Origin: Myxococcota bacterium
GTDB taxonomy: Bacteria > Myxococcota_C > UBA6777
NCBI GenBank assembly: GCA_023150835.1
Contig: JAKLKB010000208.1
Span: forward strand, 1 to 6,389
Length of the DNA stretch: 6,389 bases
Reading direction: 5' to 3'
Shown: one piece after another, positions 5,784 through 6,389 of the stretch
How positions within the stretch are numbered: the first letter of the stretch is position 1
How the letters are laid out: each line of letters opens with the position of its first letter
Notes under the pieces: generated by a model
What the model was told of the DNA's origin: nothing
The model's database searches: none
Seen by the model: the letters and a program-made list of their open reading frames with translations, nothing else
Program-made: the position numbers and the translations under genes

Positions 5784-6380
5784 CTATTCTTTCTTTCCTT
5801 CGATCTGATACACGATCACCAACGAGCTTTGATACTCCACCTCCACCCGCGTTGATCCTCCCGCCACCGTCACTCTCGCCCCCGCTCCCCCCTGAATTCC
5901 TAGCCACAACGGACCCAACCGCCCCATCAACCAGATATCCAACAGCGATGACTGCCGAAACTGCATCGGTTGCGTAGATTGCAACGCCACAGGCAACACC
6001 AGCTGCACCGAAAACAACAACCGATCCAAACGCAAATGCCCCCCCAATGCCGGCGAAAAGACCCCTTCCACCGAGGGATTGTTCACAGGATACCGCACAC
6101 TCGCCGCCAACAACAAATCGATCTGCCAACCCCTCCCCTCCCCCCACAATGGAATCCGACCCCCCATCGATCCACCAATCGCCGCATCCAACGGGCGAAA
6201 CTCCAAACTCGCCCCCACATACTCCAAGATCCAACCCCCCACCGATATCTCAGGAAATCCACCCACCAACCCCACACTCTGCCCCCTCAACGGCAAACGC
6301 AAATACAACGCATCCGCCTCCACCCGAAACACCACCCCCACCCACAACAACACCACCACAACACTCCGAACCCACCACAT
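5784..6380 (-). CDS. Exported protein of unknown family, beta-strand-rich, possible outer-membrane protein
   Basis: The - strand frame runs from ATG 6380 to TAG 5786-5784, 198 residues. Residues 1 to about 24 look like a Sec signal peptide: one Arg at 5, a Val/Leu/Trp-rich core, then VEADA before LYLRLP. The mature part is rich in Gly and alternating hydrophobic residues (LRLDRLLFSVQLVLPVAL at about 115-132; SLVIVYQI near the end), fitting beta strands as in small outer-membrane barrels. It ends in EGKKE, so the usual terminal aromatic barrel signal is missing, though VIVYQI lies just before. There is no cysteine and no known motif. GAGAGAAGG directly precedes the ATG; the spacing is tight and the frame stays open to the window edge, so a start outside is possible. 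Third codon positions are mostly G or T (GTG, TTG, GGG), opposite to the + strand genes. I do not recognise the family; the barrel idea is inference. Confidence 0.68.
   Translation of the reverse strand: MWWVRSVVVVLLWVGVVFRVEADALYLRLPLRGQSVGLVGGFPEISVGGWILEYVGASLEFRPLDAAIGGSMGGRIPLWGEGRGWQIDLLLAASVRYPVNNPSVEGVFSPALGGHLRLDRLLFSVQLVLPVALQSTQPMQFRQSSLLDIWLMGRLGPLWLGIQGGAGARVTVAGGSTRVEVEYQSSLVIVYQIEGKKE
6327..6364. other. 38-base A/C-only tract (G/T-only on the coding strand) over the signal peptide codons
   Basis: Bases 6327-6364 contain no G or T on the + strand. On the - strand this is the signal peptide coding segment of the exported protein, a G/T-only run of GTG, TTG, GGG and TGG codons with clusters GGG and GGGGG. 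Hydrophobic Val/Leu/Trp codons explain part of it; strand-wide skew explains the preference for GTG and TTG. A two-tier G-quadruplex in the early mRNA is conceivable but not shown. Confidence 0.6.
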
Positions 6381-6389
6381 CCTTCTCTC

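Noticed and set aside
5511-5855. 114-codon + frame running from the phosphoesterase end through the intergenic region
   Set aside because: It overlaps two better-supported genes, starts inside one of them without a ribosome binding site, and translates the GC hairpin repeat.
6327-6389. G-quadruplex controlling translation of the - strand gene
   Set aside because: G clusters are mostly of two, and the composition is explained by Val/Leu/Trp codons plus strand skew; kept only as a compositional feature.
1-6389. CRISPR array, tRNA/rRNA, transposase, toxin-antitoxin or defence genes
   Set aside because: No regularly spaced DNA repeats, no cloverleaf-like or rRNA-like sequence and no matching protein motifs were seen on either strand.

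Overview
The window holds four protein-coding genes, one of them cut by the left edge: three on the + strand and one on the - strand. I saw no RNA genes, CRISPR array, insertion sequence or phage genes. The large secreted proteins combine a lipoprotein signal, a short four-cysteine knot, PKD domains and a long IPT/TIG array. Together with a moderately high GC content (judged by eye, not computed), this suggests a Myxococcota/Bradymonadota-type 'deltaproteobacterium'. That placement is inference; no phylogenetic marker is present.

Layout. 1-459 is the C-terminal end of a large IPT/TIG-type surface protein. A perfect 13-bp hairpin follows (474-506). Next, behind a very strong Shine-Dalgarno sequence, comes a 1325-residue lipoprotein (570-4547) with a Cys motif, two PKD domains and about eleven tandem IPT/TIG-like modules. 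Its last two modules resemble the end of the upstream protein, so the two genes look like tandem paralogues. A pyrimidine-rich spacer (4548-4681) leads to a 301-residue cytoplasmic calcineurin-like metallophosphoesterase (4682-5587) with a complete metal-binding motif set. The 196-base spacer 5588-5783 carries a GC-rich hairpin that looks like a dispersed intergenic repeat. Convergent to these genes, a small exported protein of unknown family is encoded on the - strand (5784-6380).

How the genes fit together. The two tandem lipoprotein/IPT genes probably make related cell-surface stalk-like proteins for adhesion or recognition. The phosphoesterase has its own ribosome binding site and follows a C-rich, G-poor tract that could serve Rho termination, so a functional link to the lipoproteins is not shown. 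The + strand is C/A-rich regardless of gene direction, and the - strand gene uses G/T-ending codons as a result. I found no convincing new defence, mobile or regulatory system. The most interesting features are the paralogous modular surface proteins, their divergent C-terminal modules and the strand asymmetry.
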